From Chionis minor (taxonomy: Eukaryota; Chordata; Aves; Charadriiformes; Chionididae), in assembly GCA_013398295.1 (NCBI GenBank), contig VZSF01000046.1, positions 1,672,640-1,736,639 on the forward strand: a DNA stretch of 64,000 bases, given 5' to 3'. Below, one piece after another: positions 49,644 to 61,983 of the stretch. The number at the start of each line of letters is the position of its first letter. Position 1 is the first letter of the stretch. The notes under the pieces are model-generated. The model was not told the DNA's origin. It made no database searches and saw only the letters and a program-made list of their open reading frames with translations. The translations under genes were made by a program, and so were the position numbers.

Positions 49644-50879
49644 GTTTGGTGGCATGTAATAAGTAGCAATTGTAACATGGAAGTCTGAAACGCTTTGTTT
49701 AGTTATCTTCAGGTTAAATTAATTTTTCTTTGAAGTAGTGGAAAACCTGGGATAAAATTGTTGGAATGAGTTAGGTTTTATATTCTGATGTGCTAGAGTA
49801 TCTCTTCTGCCAAATAAAATTGATATTCCACACTATGTCCGCAAACAAAAAAGAAAAATCACCCTTTTTTTCTATGTTTAACCCCTCTTGTGTTAACTCC
49901 GCTCCCAACGGAGTTTATTCAAACACTTCCAATTATAAAAAAAGAAATAATCAAATGGGTACTCAAGTGTTGCAGGCAAATAATTCCAACTGTAAAAATC
50001 CATGCGATGTCCAAAAAAAAAGGCAGAGGGGCAAGCATGGAAGAAGCCTGGGTGTCAAAGTGTTCTGTCCAAGAGTAAATGAGGGCTGCATAAACAAATG
50101 GGACCTGGACAATCCTCACTTCCCATTCAGTAGGAGCCAGAAAAGAACATGAAGCTGGGAGTTGTGTAGTTGTCTTCACGGTGTGAGCCATAAGGCTGAG
50201 TCCTAAACGCATGGAGCCAGTCTTGCATGCTTTTAGCAAGAGAATTAGCTTATAAATCTCCAGCTGTTGTGTGCTGAAGCACAGGATGTGTGAGTTTACT
50301 TGCCAGGATTTAGATTTCTAGCTGGCATTTTCTTTGAACTGGGAAATCAAGGTCTTACAGAATACCAGCCAGATTGGCAAGAACAAACATGAAAAGTATT
50401 GAGTTGGAACAGTCCCATCTATGCTGCTGAACACTACTGATAAGAGAGCTTCAGCTCAACTGATCATGACCAGTATATAACCTTGTTAAATGCATTAGGA
50501 GCCCTTTTGCCCTAAGAAACCACAGTGTTTCCGAAGTGCCTTGTCTCCACCAGCACAGAGCCATGCTAGCTGAAGCCCATTGTTTACAATGCTGACTTCA
50601 GCAGTGCATGCAGCCTCTGGGTATCCTTTGCGAAATGTACCTTTGCCAGCTTAAAGCTAAGGTGGATGTCTGAGAAACTGTTCTTAATTCTTTTCAGTTT
50701 TCTTATACTTCATTAGAGCTCAAAGCTCCTTATACATAGCATGTATAATCCTCTCTAGAAGAAAGGCAATGCCACCAAGGAACAGACTTGTAGCTACAGA
50801 CAGTCACTTCCGTCCAGTAATATAACAAAGTCAGTGCTAGGTAAGAATTTCCAAAGTGATGGCCAGACTCTTGCTGGTT

Positions 50880-50904
50880 GGGGGGCGGGGAGGGGGATGT
50901 GGGG
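50880..50904 (+). other. Canonical G-quadruplex motif
   Basis: Four runs of four to six G separated by one, one and four bases (GGGGGGCGGGGAGGGGGATGTGGGG, runs at 50880-50885, 50887-50890, 50892-50896, 50901-50904). This fits the standard four-run pattern with short loops and is the cleanest such motif in the window. No promoter or exon is evident beside it. Confidence 0.75.
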
Positions 50905-52145
50905 TGTTGACGAATATGAAAGGAAGGGTGTGAAAGGCTCTTGATAGTATGCTAAAATAAAAGCTCAGTCATAACCTAAACATTAAACACATGGATGAAG
51001 TTCATAATCAGATTAACTGAGTATTTGGGACACTGAATGCCGTTTAAATTGATGAGATAACATGTGTTTTGTCCAGTGGCTCTTGGGAAATATGTGGATA
51101 GCAAGGTCTGAAACCAAAGTTTTTCATGCTCCTGCGAGTGACGCATCCTCTGAACCATCTTTTCACAGATCTAGTTATGAATTACCAGAGTCACCCAGCA
51201 TTAGTCATCCATCTTGTTAGCAGGGCTGCTTGCAACAGGGCTTTAAGAGAAGTAAGCTGAATTTTAGTTCTGAAGTGCTGTTCTTTGTTCACTACCTAAG
51301 GTTTGCATAGCCCCTGTCCATATTGCATCTCTCCTGTAGATAAACAGAGGATGTGTTTTAGAGTCATCCAGCCTGCAAATCAGCTAAAATGACCTCTTGC
51401 TGCTCCAGGGAGGCTTCTTTTTTTATCAGTGCTGGAATAATTCCATAGGTGTCCCTACTTCAGCTCTGGTTAGATTTTCCAGACTAATTTAATGCCCGAT
51501 ATAAGAGGTAGTGAAGACATGGCTGGTCATCTACTCTCTCCCGAGTCCTTGTGGTATGTGAGATTGTCCCTACTGAATATTTATGAAGGCTTATCTATTT
51601 TATTTCTGAATATTTATCCAGGAGTAGGTGCTTGCACTCTTGCCTTGCGGAGGATGTTGTATTCTCATTTTTTTACCTCTGGAAGCTTTTCATAGTAGCA
51701 AGACTCGGTTCTCTCCCGAGTTATGTTCTTGCTCACATCTTGAATAGTATATTTTACTGCCTCTCCAAAGACGCTTTGAAGATATTGGCAGGCTGTTATC
51801 TTGGCATCTAATATCTTTTACCTTCAAAACTGTAAGTATTTTTCTGTCTTCATGTGTCTGTTTGTCTGTTTTTTATGTTATTCATGGCTGCCTCTTTTCA
51901 TTTTGCTTCTCTTTATCTGAAGTCTCACAACTTTGGGGAAAGGGTTATTTAGACCACTGCATACTGAGCTAGCAAATGCATTAATGGAACAATTTAGGGA
52001 GCCTGTATGCCTGCAGCGCTGATTCCTCCCTCTCGCCCCCTTTCAGGGGACTAACTATAAATTGATTTCCACCTGGTGAGGTCTCAGGGATGTAATTTAT
52101 ACTTTGAGTAGATTGATGAAATTTAGACACATTTTGTTAGTCTGT

Positions 52146-52192
52146 GGGTGTTTTGGGGGTTTTTTTGGTTTGTGTTTTTTGGTGTTTTTTTA
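52146..52192. repeat. G/T-rich low-complexity tract
   Basis: About 47 bases of only G and T with repeated G-T-run blocks (GGGTGTTTTGGGGGTTTTTT and onward). It is similar in kind to the tract at 46512-46560. Confidence 0.7.
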
Positions 52193-54739
52193 AGTTTTCA
52201 TGCTAACCAAGCATTGTCATGCAAGTGGCTGGTACTGACCCCTCGTTCCGTTTCATTGTGCAGAGCAAGCATATTGTACAGACAGTGGATTTGGTGCTAC
52301 AGCACGAGCACAGTATAGAAATGTTCATGTCTTCAGTGGGGTGGTTGTGATTTGACCACCAGCGTGAGGTTTGGGGACGTGTTCTCAAAACACCTCCATC
52401 CTTACATTTTGGACAAGTTATGTTCAAGTATATTCCTCATCTCTGCTGTTCCATCTTTCAATTTAAACAAAGCAAATAAAAACCACCATGACCAAAAACC
52501 CCCACTCTACCTGCCTAATCCCCTCAAGACATTGCAGAGTTTTCCTGTGCCTTAAGTGTTCGTAAGTTGCAACAAACATGAAAAGTGCTGTGCATTGTTA
52601 ATTGTAACTTAACAGCATGCACTTTCCTTCTCCCGACAAAGGATTGGCTTTGACCATTTCAAAAGGTCAGATTTCTCTGGGGCCTTTGAAAAGAAATGCC
52701 AGCTCATGCAGCTTCTATCCCAGAAAGGTGATGGCATCCTTTCCTTACAGGTACTGTTTTTTGGTGAAGGAACCGAGGCTTTCTCCTGAGTTGCTGACCC
52801 CAGCCAAAGATTTTGCCTGCTGTTTATGTGGAAGGATAGAGATGTCTTCAAGCTGCCCGCAGAAAAAAGTGGCCTTGGGGGGGTTCCCAGACAGCTGTGC
52901 AAACCACATAGTTCAGTTCCCAGGGGAAGACTGTAAGACCCTCTCAGGCAATGCTCCTGTAAAGCAGTTTTGGAGGAAGAGGAGAGAGGAAAAATGATGC
53001 AGAAGTCTTCCTCAGAGGTGTGCTGTGCAGCATACTGACCCATGGCTTGTTAAAGCCAGGCCCTCTGTATTGTGTAAGTCATAAAAAGCTGGTTGGAAAC
53101 ACCACGTTTAAGTGGAATCTGGGAAGAGAAGTGAATAGGAAATTAAATGTAATTTCTGTAGCTATTTCTTAGTTCTCCAATGCTTCCTGTAAAATTGTTC
53201 CAATTTCAGTCATTGTTGTGGGTATTCTGTTCCCATTTGGACGAGACAGGGAAATGGTCAGCTGCCATCTGCTAACAGAAGTACCAGCTCTCCCTGTAGT
53301 GTACGCAGATGCGGCTGGAAGATCCCACTAAACAGCCAGATACTGCATGTGTGAACTTGAAATAAAATTGGTGAGTGCCCTGGGAGTGTTGCTTTCTGGG
53401 AGTCATGCCCATCACCAAGCTGATTGCATCCATGTGTTTCACGGCTGTACAGCCTTTAAAAGAAATCTGAAGGATTGCTTTTGAATATCTCTAATAGAGG
53501 GGAATGTGATTTGAAAGGCACTTCTAAAACTATCTAGGTAAAAATAAGTGAAATATGCTGTATAATGAAAAGCCTTTGAACTCCGGTGATGCATTGAGAG
53601 TGGTAATGTTCACTGCTTGTTTTTATCTTATTAAATGTATAGTAGCACTTAAATTGCTTTGCTTTAACACCTCCGCATAGCACATGCTGTAAAAAAGGAG
53701 AGTTGGCTTCACAGTAACTGTTGGCTAGGGACTCTCGAGTTGTACAGCGTTATCACTGTTATTGTATATTCTTTTGAGTACACGGATAGGAGGGACCGTT
53801 GGGTCACTGAGTGTGCTTCTCCGTAACAGCAACAACTGCGCCAAGCTTAGAAGGATTCACAGAATGTGAACTTCACATATTATGGGTGATGGTGTGCTTC
53901 TTAACAATGTAGTATGGTTTGATAACCTGTAATAAAAGATCAGATGGTGCAACTATAATGTTTCATAAAGCAGCGCAGGAGAGTTTGAGGATATCACTAG
54001 TGTCTTAAGCCTATGCATTTGCATAGTATTTATTAGATAATGTTTGTAGATTAACCTAGGAATTGGTCTTTATACCTCATTACAGAGGATGGCAAAAACC
54101 AAAGCAAAAAAACCTCCTAGCATTCTGACTGGGCTGTGAGGCAGTGGCACAGTGTAGAGTTCCCTTCCACTCCAAATTTTGTAAATGATTTAACATCAAA
54201 CGTGAGCAGGTTACATCACTGTGGCTGCTGTCTCTGTAATTGCACTAAGAACAGCAACACCACCTACCCAACTTTGTAACCACCTGTGGCCACTCTGTAG
54301 GGCTTTGAAAGAAAAGAAAGCATGGAGTGGGAGAAGGAAGACTTCTGTTTGCAGTTTTCCAAATGACTTATGAAGATCTAGATCTGGTATTTGTAGAAAA
54401 TAAAAACAGCGGAAACAAACTGGTCCAGTCATGTTTCAAGCCTTCTTCAGAGAGCCAGTAACTTACACTGCTTCTTCCATCAGCTATTCAGGACGTCTTC
54501 AAACACCGAAGTGATTATTGCTCCCTCTCCGCCTCCTAAATATGGGAAAACCATTCTAGAGCTTCATTCTAGAATTTACATTAATTTTGATTTCTAGACT
54601 GATGCAACTGCTTAGATGCAACCATTGTATAACTACTTGGTCCTCAGCTGAAACATCGTCCTTCAATTGAAATAGTTTGTAATTCTTCAGCCTGCTTCTC
54701 CATCTGTCTACCCTTCCCATATTCAAAGAGTAATAGTGA

Positions 54740-54905
54740 TTCCTTGTCATTTCTCCCTTTTAAAGAGACTCCATTTCTCTCACCATTCTTGTAACCTTTC
54801 TTTGCAACTTTCCTAGTTTAAGCTCCTCTTCTTTGAATGTAGATGACCAGAGTGGTGGTGCAGTATTTCAAATGAGGCTTTACAGGTGCCTGGAACAATA
54901 TTCAG
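54740..54905 (-). mobile_element. Ancient CR1-like LINE fragment
   Basis: On the minus strand this reads as the degenerate CR1-type block LRYCTTTL.. followed by a V-I-Y-I-Q-like and KVAKKGYKNG-like segment. This corresponds to the ...LEYCVQ.W.P..K....LE.VQRRATK block of the younger copies (about 61485-61570), with frame changes and heavy divergence. The characteristic nucleotide phrase is the complement of ATGACCAGAGTGGTGGTGCA next to AATGAGGCTTTACAGGTGCC. The age seems similar to that of the fragment at 4145-4300. Boundaries are approximate, and the minus-downstream part (toward 54560) is too decayed to assign. Confidence 0.5.
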
Positions 54906-57829
54906 AAATGATTTGCTGCACTACATGAGATATTTGAGAGCTGTGAAGGGAGAAGGCAGAAGTTCCTCTGGAGCACTTGCCCAAGCTCTCTCCCTGCAGG
55001 GAGGCCAGTCTGTCAGAGCCACTTCCCCCAGTGTCCTGGAGCCTCGCCTGCCTTCTCCACCGTTACTCAACGCATGTGCTCAAACCCATGCCTTTGTGCC
55101 CCTTGGGAGGAAAAGCAGAGACCAAAACAGTAAACAGAACTTTATTTTACTCACAACAGGTTTGCTTTCAAAAACACGAGAGGAGATTTGGAACAGTGTT
55201 TGGCAGGGGTCCTTCTTCAGTCCCAGGTTTGAAAGGATCAGCGAGGTTAGGCTTGAGTCTTCTGTCCTCTCTGCTCCCACCATTCCCAAGCTCTTACAGC
55301 TGGCTAGTCTCTATCTCTCTCTGCAGCTGTTTGAGGAAGCTTTCCTAACTGATTTGCTCCTATCTTTTTGCTGCTTTTGTACTGCGTATCTGTCCTGAAA
55401 ACAAGCTGCTGTCTTACCTTCCAATCTCCTTGCTTTGAGCAATCAGCGTGTGGTCTCTGGTGAGGAGAGGATGAGAGACAGGAGTGGGAGGCTTGTGATA
55501 ACAGCAAATCAAGTCCTCTCACACACTGGAGTAGATGCGGAGTAGTTTTCACTTGGGCTCTGCAGAGGTGCTACCAGGGTCAAAACACTGTTCATTTGCA
55601 AATCTGTCCGTAAGCACACACAGATGCCTGATGAGCACCCAAATCATATGGAGATGAAATGGAAACAAATCTGCTTCATAGCTTCTCAGTCTTAAAGTTA
55701 GCAGATGTGTGTTTGTTTCTTCCTCATGCTGCAAAATCCCTTATGCTGGTGCTCAGGACAGAGTGACAGATATATGCTGCCTTTTGAAATTGGTCTTTTG
55801 TTTTCTCCTTGCATTTGAACCTTTTCTGCATTGGTATTTTTCACCTACTGGATCAGAAAGTGACAAGAAAAAATATTTTCTTTATCTTTGCCTTAGAAAT
55901 GTGACAGATATAGGCTCTTGAGCCTATACACCAGCTGCACCATTGCTAAATTATGGTATGTTATTGCATCCATTTCTTTGCTTTCTCATTCTGCAGCTGG
56001 AAGGATAGGGAGTTTAAGAGAAAACAAAGGGGCAGGCTGCTTTCAGAGTGTGAAACCTGAGGAAGGAAAGCCATCAAAACCAGCAGTAAGAAAAAGGACA
56101 CATTGGAAAAGAAAAGGTGCCTGGCAGAGGTTCGGGACGGGGGTCTGGAGCAGCAGTCAAAGCAGTGGGGGTGTAAATGCTGAAGCAGTGCTGGAAGGAA
56201 GGTTAAGGGTGTGTTTGGAGCTTAGCACGGTGGCACGGGCGAGATTGCAAATCATGTTGAATTGGTCACGCAACAGAGACAGGTTTGACCTTTGCACATT
56301 CCGAAGCATTTTCTTAAAGCGTTCGGATTTCAAATCAGTGTCCATTTACTACATGGAAAACAATGTGTGTGTGCACAGTAAGTCTGTTCCAAGACAGAGA
56401 GCTAACAAGTAAATATTTTGTTCTTTTCCCTTTGGTGGGATGGAGGCATGTGCCATGACTTCCATAAAGCTGCGGTGCGTGTCCCTGCTTGCTGGTGGCC
56501 CCATGTGCAATGGGATTTCTCAGCACTGGATACGGGTGGAAGCTGGGCAGGTGTGCTGCCATACGGCTGCTCCCCCAGCTCCGCTTCTCAGGCATGATTG
56601 AAACAAGGGCTTGGATGTCTTGCTAATACACATGCTCTTTCCAGGCTGTGGAATTTAGAAAGTAGTGGTAAAGCCTAAGTGTGGCAGAGAAATAAATAGC
56701 AAGTGATATACTATATATATAAAATAAAAAGAGAAAACATTATCTTCATGTGCAGCTGGAGGAGGGGAAGTAAGAAAGAATACCTTGAAAGAACAAGGGG
56801 GGTGGAGGACGGGCAGTCATAATGTGGGGGGTTTTTTTCTGCGGGAAATTAGACTAAGAAGTTTGCTGTAACTTTTTGGAGCAAGAGCAGCACTTGATTG
56901 ATTGTTTCTCTAATTAGGCGCAGTAACACGCAGATGCTGTGGATGCACATCTCTGGAAGTTTTGCCCTAAATGAACTCAATAGTAGAAAGACTTTTTTTT
57001 AGTGCAGTTAACAAGACAAACAAAAACCCAAAGAGAAAAATGTCCTTTAACCTGCATTCATTTGTGGACAGTTTAATGCTTAATTTAGCGACGTTACTTA
57101 AATTCTAATCTCATCTTCTGGTGTCGTATATGAGCACCTTTTAATTGTTGGGTCACTTCCGTGATGATTTAGGAAAGCAAACCTGCTAATTGGATGTTTC
57201 ACACAGCATTTAAATCCAGTTAAAATTGGGGTACCTTGGGCACATGCTGGTTTTAAGACATGAATTTGGCTTTGCTGAATAAGAGCTGAGCATGGACTTT
57301 CCAAACTCGAATGTCTTTACAGTACCCGTTATTCCTCATAGGAGCAACAAAGGCAACAAAACACTTACTTTAGTTGAATAAGGTATTAAATTGTCTACTG
57401 AACTTTTGGGAAAACATTTTTACCCTTTTCAACACTGGAAAAAAAATAAGACGACTTATTTTCATTTTGGAGGGATTTATAGTTTTAATAATGCAGCATT
57501 GCCCAATAATACTGCCATCCTACTTTGTTCCCTCTAAAGATGATTTGGAAATTAAAACATAAATCTCTATAATTTTTTAAATAAATCTGGTCATGCTAAA
57601 TTGAACATCAGTAGTTTTCACAGGAACTGTGGTCTAAGTTCATTAAAGTAGACACGAAGAGGTTTTTCTTAATATTATGTCTTTCCGTATCCAGAACTCT
57701 CCATTCAAGAGATGAAGTTAAAGCTTGTCAAGCTGTGGAATTCCTGTCTGAATTTTAAGAAGTAGGCTAAAAATTTGAGAACATTCAGCAGAAGATTTTT
57801 TTAAATACAAATAAGTATTTCAAGATTTT
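54906..57829. other. Non-coding stretch, no gene recognised
   Basis: The part 54900-55550 is less AT-rich and has long overlapping frames (170 codons at 54886-55398) without a recognisable domain. A minus-strand AATAAA lies at 55141-55146. A 164-codon frame at 55918-56412 is likewise unassigned. The tract 56880-57000 combines CTAATTAGG, TTGATTGATTG and CAGATG motifs and resembles a regulatory element. An AT repeat lies at 56706-56722. Confidence 0.4.
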
Positions 57830-58061
57830 TTACATGAAAAGTATGCCGGACAACTGAAGCTTGAAGCTCTTGGCGCAGCCGCAGCTCTCAGGTTTTGTCT
57901 GTTGGCTCGTATGTTCCTTGCCTTCCTTATGACCGTGAGTGGCTGATGAGATGGGGTTGATCTTGCGGGACACCGGGTGAGCTTCTGATTTGAACCTGTC
58001 TAGCCAGCCAGTCTGGAAGCTTGTGTGTGGTTTGTGACATGGCGCATTACTATTGGTATTG
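57830..58061 (-). CDS. Possible minus-strand terminal coding exon or pseudogene fragment, unidentified
   Basis: On the minus strand a frame of about 70 codons contains WLDRFKSEAHPVSRKIN and ESCGCAKSFK and ends in TAA just below 57833. From about 58010 to 57850 most codons end in C or G (for example CCG GTG TCC CGC AAG ATC AAC CCC), unlike the AT-rich surroundings, and the other five frames are broken. That codon bias is the main evidence for real or former coding. The 5' end is unclear: no ATG fits, and a weak acceptor TTCCAG lies near 58017. No AATAAA follows closely. I do not recognise the protein. It could be a last exon, a decayed processed pseudogene, or a GC-richer patch read by chance. 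Confidence 0.3.
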
Positions 58062-58087
58062 TTTTGCTTGTGATGAATTGACTTCAA

Positions 58088-60849
58088 ATTTAGACCATCC
58101 TAGAGCATAGTCCTTCATACGTGTGTTTCCTGTGTATTGCGATAAGCAGAGAAGCAAGGGATGTGTTGGTAATGGAGAGGGAATAACTTCCAGTGACTCC
58201 TCAGGTATATTGAGAACTAGGTGTCTGCTTACCCCTGGAATGTCTACAGTGGTACTAGAAAGTGTCTTCCAGAATCTGAGTATTTTATTAGTTGGGAAAA
58301 CACTAAAGCAGTTTGTTTTCTAATCTCTGCTTTTATGACTTGCAGTTAAAATGGAAAGGTATAATCCCTCTCCCTCATCCTGACCCTGCCCTCTGACAGA
58401 AATGTCAATATATGTTCATGATCCCCTCTGTCATTTATATCTAAATTCAGCTGGCATCCTCTGTCAACTTGCTGTAAATTTGTAATGCATCGCAAGTTCA
58501 TAAATGACAACAGTGATCTAACATGAGGTAGAGACCTAAAGGCAAAGGAATTTTGCAGTGTCAGCTTTATTAACATGTAAGCTTCTCTTTTATATTTGTG
58601 GTAGCTTATATTGCATCTCTTCCCTGTTTTTTTTTGGTTCTTGTTGACAGGAAATGTAGTTTGTTACTTTTATCTGATGAAGTATTTTGATTTTAAATGA
58701 TGAAACCGCTAATTTCTAGTGAGTGTTACAGGGGCAAGTTGTATTTCCAATGTACTGGCCCTTCAAAGTGAAGGCCACTTCCTTAATGCTTCCAGTTTTC
58801 TTAGTTGTTTAAAAAGAAGCTTTTACAATATGCAGTTTTCCTTTAGAAAAATTATTACTCACTCAAATGTAGCTTGTGGAGGTAGACAGAAGGCTTTGAG
58901 ATGGAAGATTAAAGATTATTTGGAGACCCTTGTCAATGTATTCTAACTTTCTGAGATGTAAAGCTCTTGCAAGGACAGAAAATAAATGACTTTTCAGAGG
59001 TTGGATGGGAACTAATTCCATGTGTTGCTCTTGGTGGTAAACATTGATTTCCTCTTTGATTCAAGAAGCTTATAACGTGTGATATCCTCTTTAAGGCAAA
59101 GAGCTCCCAGAGCATCAGTAGGGCTAGTTTTTGCTGCAGTTACTGCAGTTTACTGCATCGCTTATGCTGTTGTGAATTTAGCAAGGACTTCTGTTTAGCT
59201 TTTTTCAGTACATAAATAAATTTGCACAGATTAAGCTGGGAAGCAAAAGGTCTTCATTGTGATACACTTCTGGAAGGTGCTCTGCATGTGGCTATTTTCT
59301 AGTCTTATTCTTAACTTGAAAATCAATAGACGCTTATGGCCATAAACCTCTCTTCTAAAAAGATTAATTGATGGTCAGTTTTTGAGAGCAAATTAAGCAA
59401 TACTGTATTGGGTTTCTTAGGGAGACAGATAGGTGTCCATCTAATATTTTTTATTGCCATTCTATTTTAGCAAATGTCTTTTCTTTCCCTGTCTGTCACC
59501 ATACTGAAAAATACATGGGGCTAGTAATTTGAATGAGGTAGATGCATTCCTGAATTTAAAAAAAAAAAAAGTGATAAGTTTTAGAATTCCAAGACAAATA
59601 AAATGACTTTTCTTTCATAGCAGTGTGATCTAAAGTCTTAACTTTAACAGCAGTTGGCATCCCAAGTTCTGTGTTTGGTTCTGCCGTAGGTGGTCACCAA
59701 ACATCTACTTTAGCAGACTTTACCAAGGAATTGTCTCAGTAAAGCACTATTATTAGTTAATATACTTCATCTGTAGAAGTGACGCCTCTCAATTTCTCTG
59801 AAGTCAGATAATAGCAAAACAAGAACTGTAGTAATGATGGATGCATATACCATATTTGTTTGACATCTCCTTGATGAAGGCTGTCAAAATACTTCATTTC
59901 TATGGACATAATCAAATTCCTGGATTCACTTGAGGTACAGAGAAACCAAAGCCAAGCCTGTCCTAATCTTTCTGAAGGAACAGAAAAGTTAATGCACAAT
60001 GAGCATAGTGCAGTTGAATTCATAATCCCTAGTTTTGCAGGTTATAGACAGATTGAAGCTCTGGATTTTTTTTGGTGCTTGTCAAAATTTTCAACGTTTG
60101 CATTCGTTAATAGTGTGTTCATTTTAACAGCCTTTTGTGTGAGGATACGTCTGCTCATATATACACATACATTCTCAGATAAAGCTTGAGACAAGTCCTC
60201 TGGTGAAGAGTTGGTAGATTGCTCCATTTGTCTCTGCCAATATAAATTTCAATAACATGTTTAATAGTATCTGGGTATTATTTTGGGAGCAGTTTGAGTG
60301 TCTGTTATGGATCTGTTTGGGGAAATAAAGTAGAAGATTCCTGGCTTAGTATTTATATCTGGAAAAGAGCTGAGTCTCCAGTATGAAGAGTGCAAAAGCA
60401 GTCCACTCGCTGTGAATTCACTTTCAGATGGGGGGAGACAGCAATCTGCAGGGTCAGTTCTGCACCAGTAATACTTGGTGCTTTCATTAGTGCTCTTCAT
60501 TTTCTTATCTGGATTGTAATTACTACATTTGTAATTGATATAAAATTGGGAAAGATTTTGTTGTAAGGTTGTACAAATATGTACAACAAAATATGTTGTA
60601 AGGACACAGAACGGAGTATAGTCTTGGCAGGTTGGAGAAGTGGTTTGGAAGGAAGGTAGAATGACACCATGTAAGGAAACGTGCAGCTTCCTGGACTTCA
60701 GAATAATAAAATGCATAAAATGCGTCAACACAGAGTAGAGAGTAACTGTCCAGTGAGTAGTTTTGTAGAAGAAAGATCGGATGTTAGCATTTAGTCTGTG
60801 ATCCAAGTTGAAGTATTAGACTTGCAGAAAAGGATGTCACAGGGTGTAT
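58088..60849. other. Non-coding stretch, no gene recognised
   Basis: AT-rich with poly-A near 59558-59570. Includes a small inverted repeat at 60568-60587. The 181-codon minus frame at 60261-60806 has no domain or start context and is taken as chance. Confidence 0.45.
60568..60587. repeat. Short perfect inverted repeat
   Basis: GTTGTAC at 60568-60574 and GTACAAC at 60581-60587 flank a six-base AT loop. The segment is bracketed by two TTGTTGTAAGG/ATGTTGTAAGG-like copies, suggesting local duplication. Confidence 0.5.
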
Positions 60850-61035
60850 ACAAGAAGACTCATGAAATAATCCTGAAGACCTTAACTGGAGTGTGGTGTT
60901 TGGTTCTGGGCATGCTCCAGGGAGGAAGTGAAGCTGTGGAAGAGAGTGCAGAGGAGAGCATTGAGGATAAGCTGGTGTTTGAAGAACTGAAAGATCTGTC
61001 CTGGTTAATCTGGAGAAGATGGGAGAGGAGCATTC
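60850..61035 (+). mobile_element. Older CR1-like LINE, left half, split by a younger CR1
   Basis: The degenerate ORF2 C-terminal block is visible: GTGTGGTGTTTGGTTCTGGGC corresponds to the usual ...Y-C-V-Q-F-W... segment, then GAGAGTGCAGAGGAGAGCATT to the VQRRA segment, and GGTTAATCTGGAGAAGATGG to the LFxLEKxR segment. The sequence then breaks off near 61035 and resumes, in the correct order and orientation, at 61984. Divergence is clearly greater than in the copy that interrupts it. The 5' edge is uncertain by some tens of bases. Confidence 0.7.
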
Positions 61036-61983
61036 CTCGCATTGGCACCGGGACTGGTGCCAGTAACATCTTTGTCGGTGACATGGACAGTGGGATTGGG
61101 TGTACCCTCAGCAACTTTATCGATGACACCAAGCTGTGTGGAGTGGTTGACACACTGGAGGGAAGGGATGCCATCCAGAGAGACCTGGACAGGCTTGAGA
61201 GGTGGGCCAGTGCAAATCTCATGAAGTTCATCAAGGCCAAGTGAAAGGCCCTGCATGTGGGTTGGGGCAATCCCAAGCACAAATACAGGCTGGATAGAGA
61301 ATGGATGGAGAGCAGCCCTGAGGACAAGGACTTGGGGGTGTTGGTGGATGAGAAACTCAACAGGAACTGGCAATGTGATCTTGCAGCCCAGAAGGCCAAC
61401 CGTATCCTGGGCTTCATCAAAAGAAGTGTGGACAGCAGGTCAGGGGAGGTGATTCTGCCCCTCTACTCCGCTGTTGTGAGACCCCACCTGGAATACTGTG
61501 TCCAGCTCTGGGGCCCCCAACATAAGACAGACATGGACCCATTGGAACGAGTCCAGAGGAGGGCCACAAAGACGTTAAGAGGTTGGAGCACCTCTCCTGT
61601 GAGGACAGAGAGAGTTGGGGTTGTTCAGCCTGTAGAAGAGAAGGCTCCAGGGAGACCTTATAGCAGCCTTGCAGTACCTAAAGGGGGCCTACAGGAAAGA
61701 TGTGGAGGGACTCTTTATCAGGGAGTGTAGTGGTAGGATGAGGGTACCGGTTTTAAACTGGAAGAGGGTAGGTTTAGATTAGCTATTAGGAAGAAATTCA
61801 TTATTCTGAGGGTGCTGAGGCACTGGAACAGGTTGCCCAGCGAGGTTGTGGATGCCCCACCCCTGAAAGTGTTCAAGGCCAGGTTGGGCTTTGAGCAACC
61901 AGGTCTAAGAGGGTGGTGTCCCTGCACATGGCAGGGGGGTTGGATCTAGAAGATCTTTAAGGTCCCTTCTGTGATTCTATGAT
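61036..61983 (+). mobile_element. Younger CR1 LINE inserted into an older CR1
   Basis: This 5'-truncated CR1 begins in the ORF2 reverse transcriptase just before NIFVGDMDSG and runs to the 3' end GGTCCCTTCTGTGATTCTATGAT. The catalytic block reads FIDDT (Asp pair codons at 61122-61127) where the family norm is FADDT. Further blocks are [32 protein letters not shown] and [13 protein letters not shown]. Frames are broken by a TGA at 61242-61244 and a frame change in the 61600-61730 region, so it is inactive. It closely resembles the copy at 47036-47378. Left and right flanks belong to the same older CR1. Confidence 0.93.

Larger units (their letters stand above)
47379..54739. other. Long non-coding stretch, no gene recognised
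   Basis: About 7.4 kb. It contains a quadruplex-type G cluster (50880-50904), a G/T tract (52146-52192) and otherwise ordinary AT-rich DNA. The 52609-53043 part is open on both strands (126 and 144 codons) with no recognisable protein. The tract 51950-52140 is complex and repeat-free and could be a conserved element, which only a comparison between species would show. Confidence 0.4.

Noticed and set aside
52609..53043. Long frames open on both strands at once (126 and 144 codons)
   Set aside because: Double-strand openness with no protein match in either frame fits a locally stop-poor sequence, not a gene.
55096..55524. Possible minus-strand solo LTR: TGTGTG-type start, AATAAA at 55141-55146 and a CACA end
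   Set aside because: No target-site duplication could be matched at the candidate borders, and no primer-binding or retroviral coding sequence is present. The AATAAA alone is weak.
55918..56412. 164-codon plus-strand open frame
   Set aside because: No domain, no start context, no coding-like third positions and no splice signals.
60261..60806. 181-codon minus-strand open frame, the second longest outright frame in the window
   Set aside because: Composition follows AT-rich DNA read in one frame. No domain, no GC bias at third positions and no promoter or polyadenylation context.
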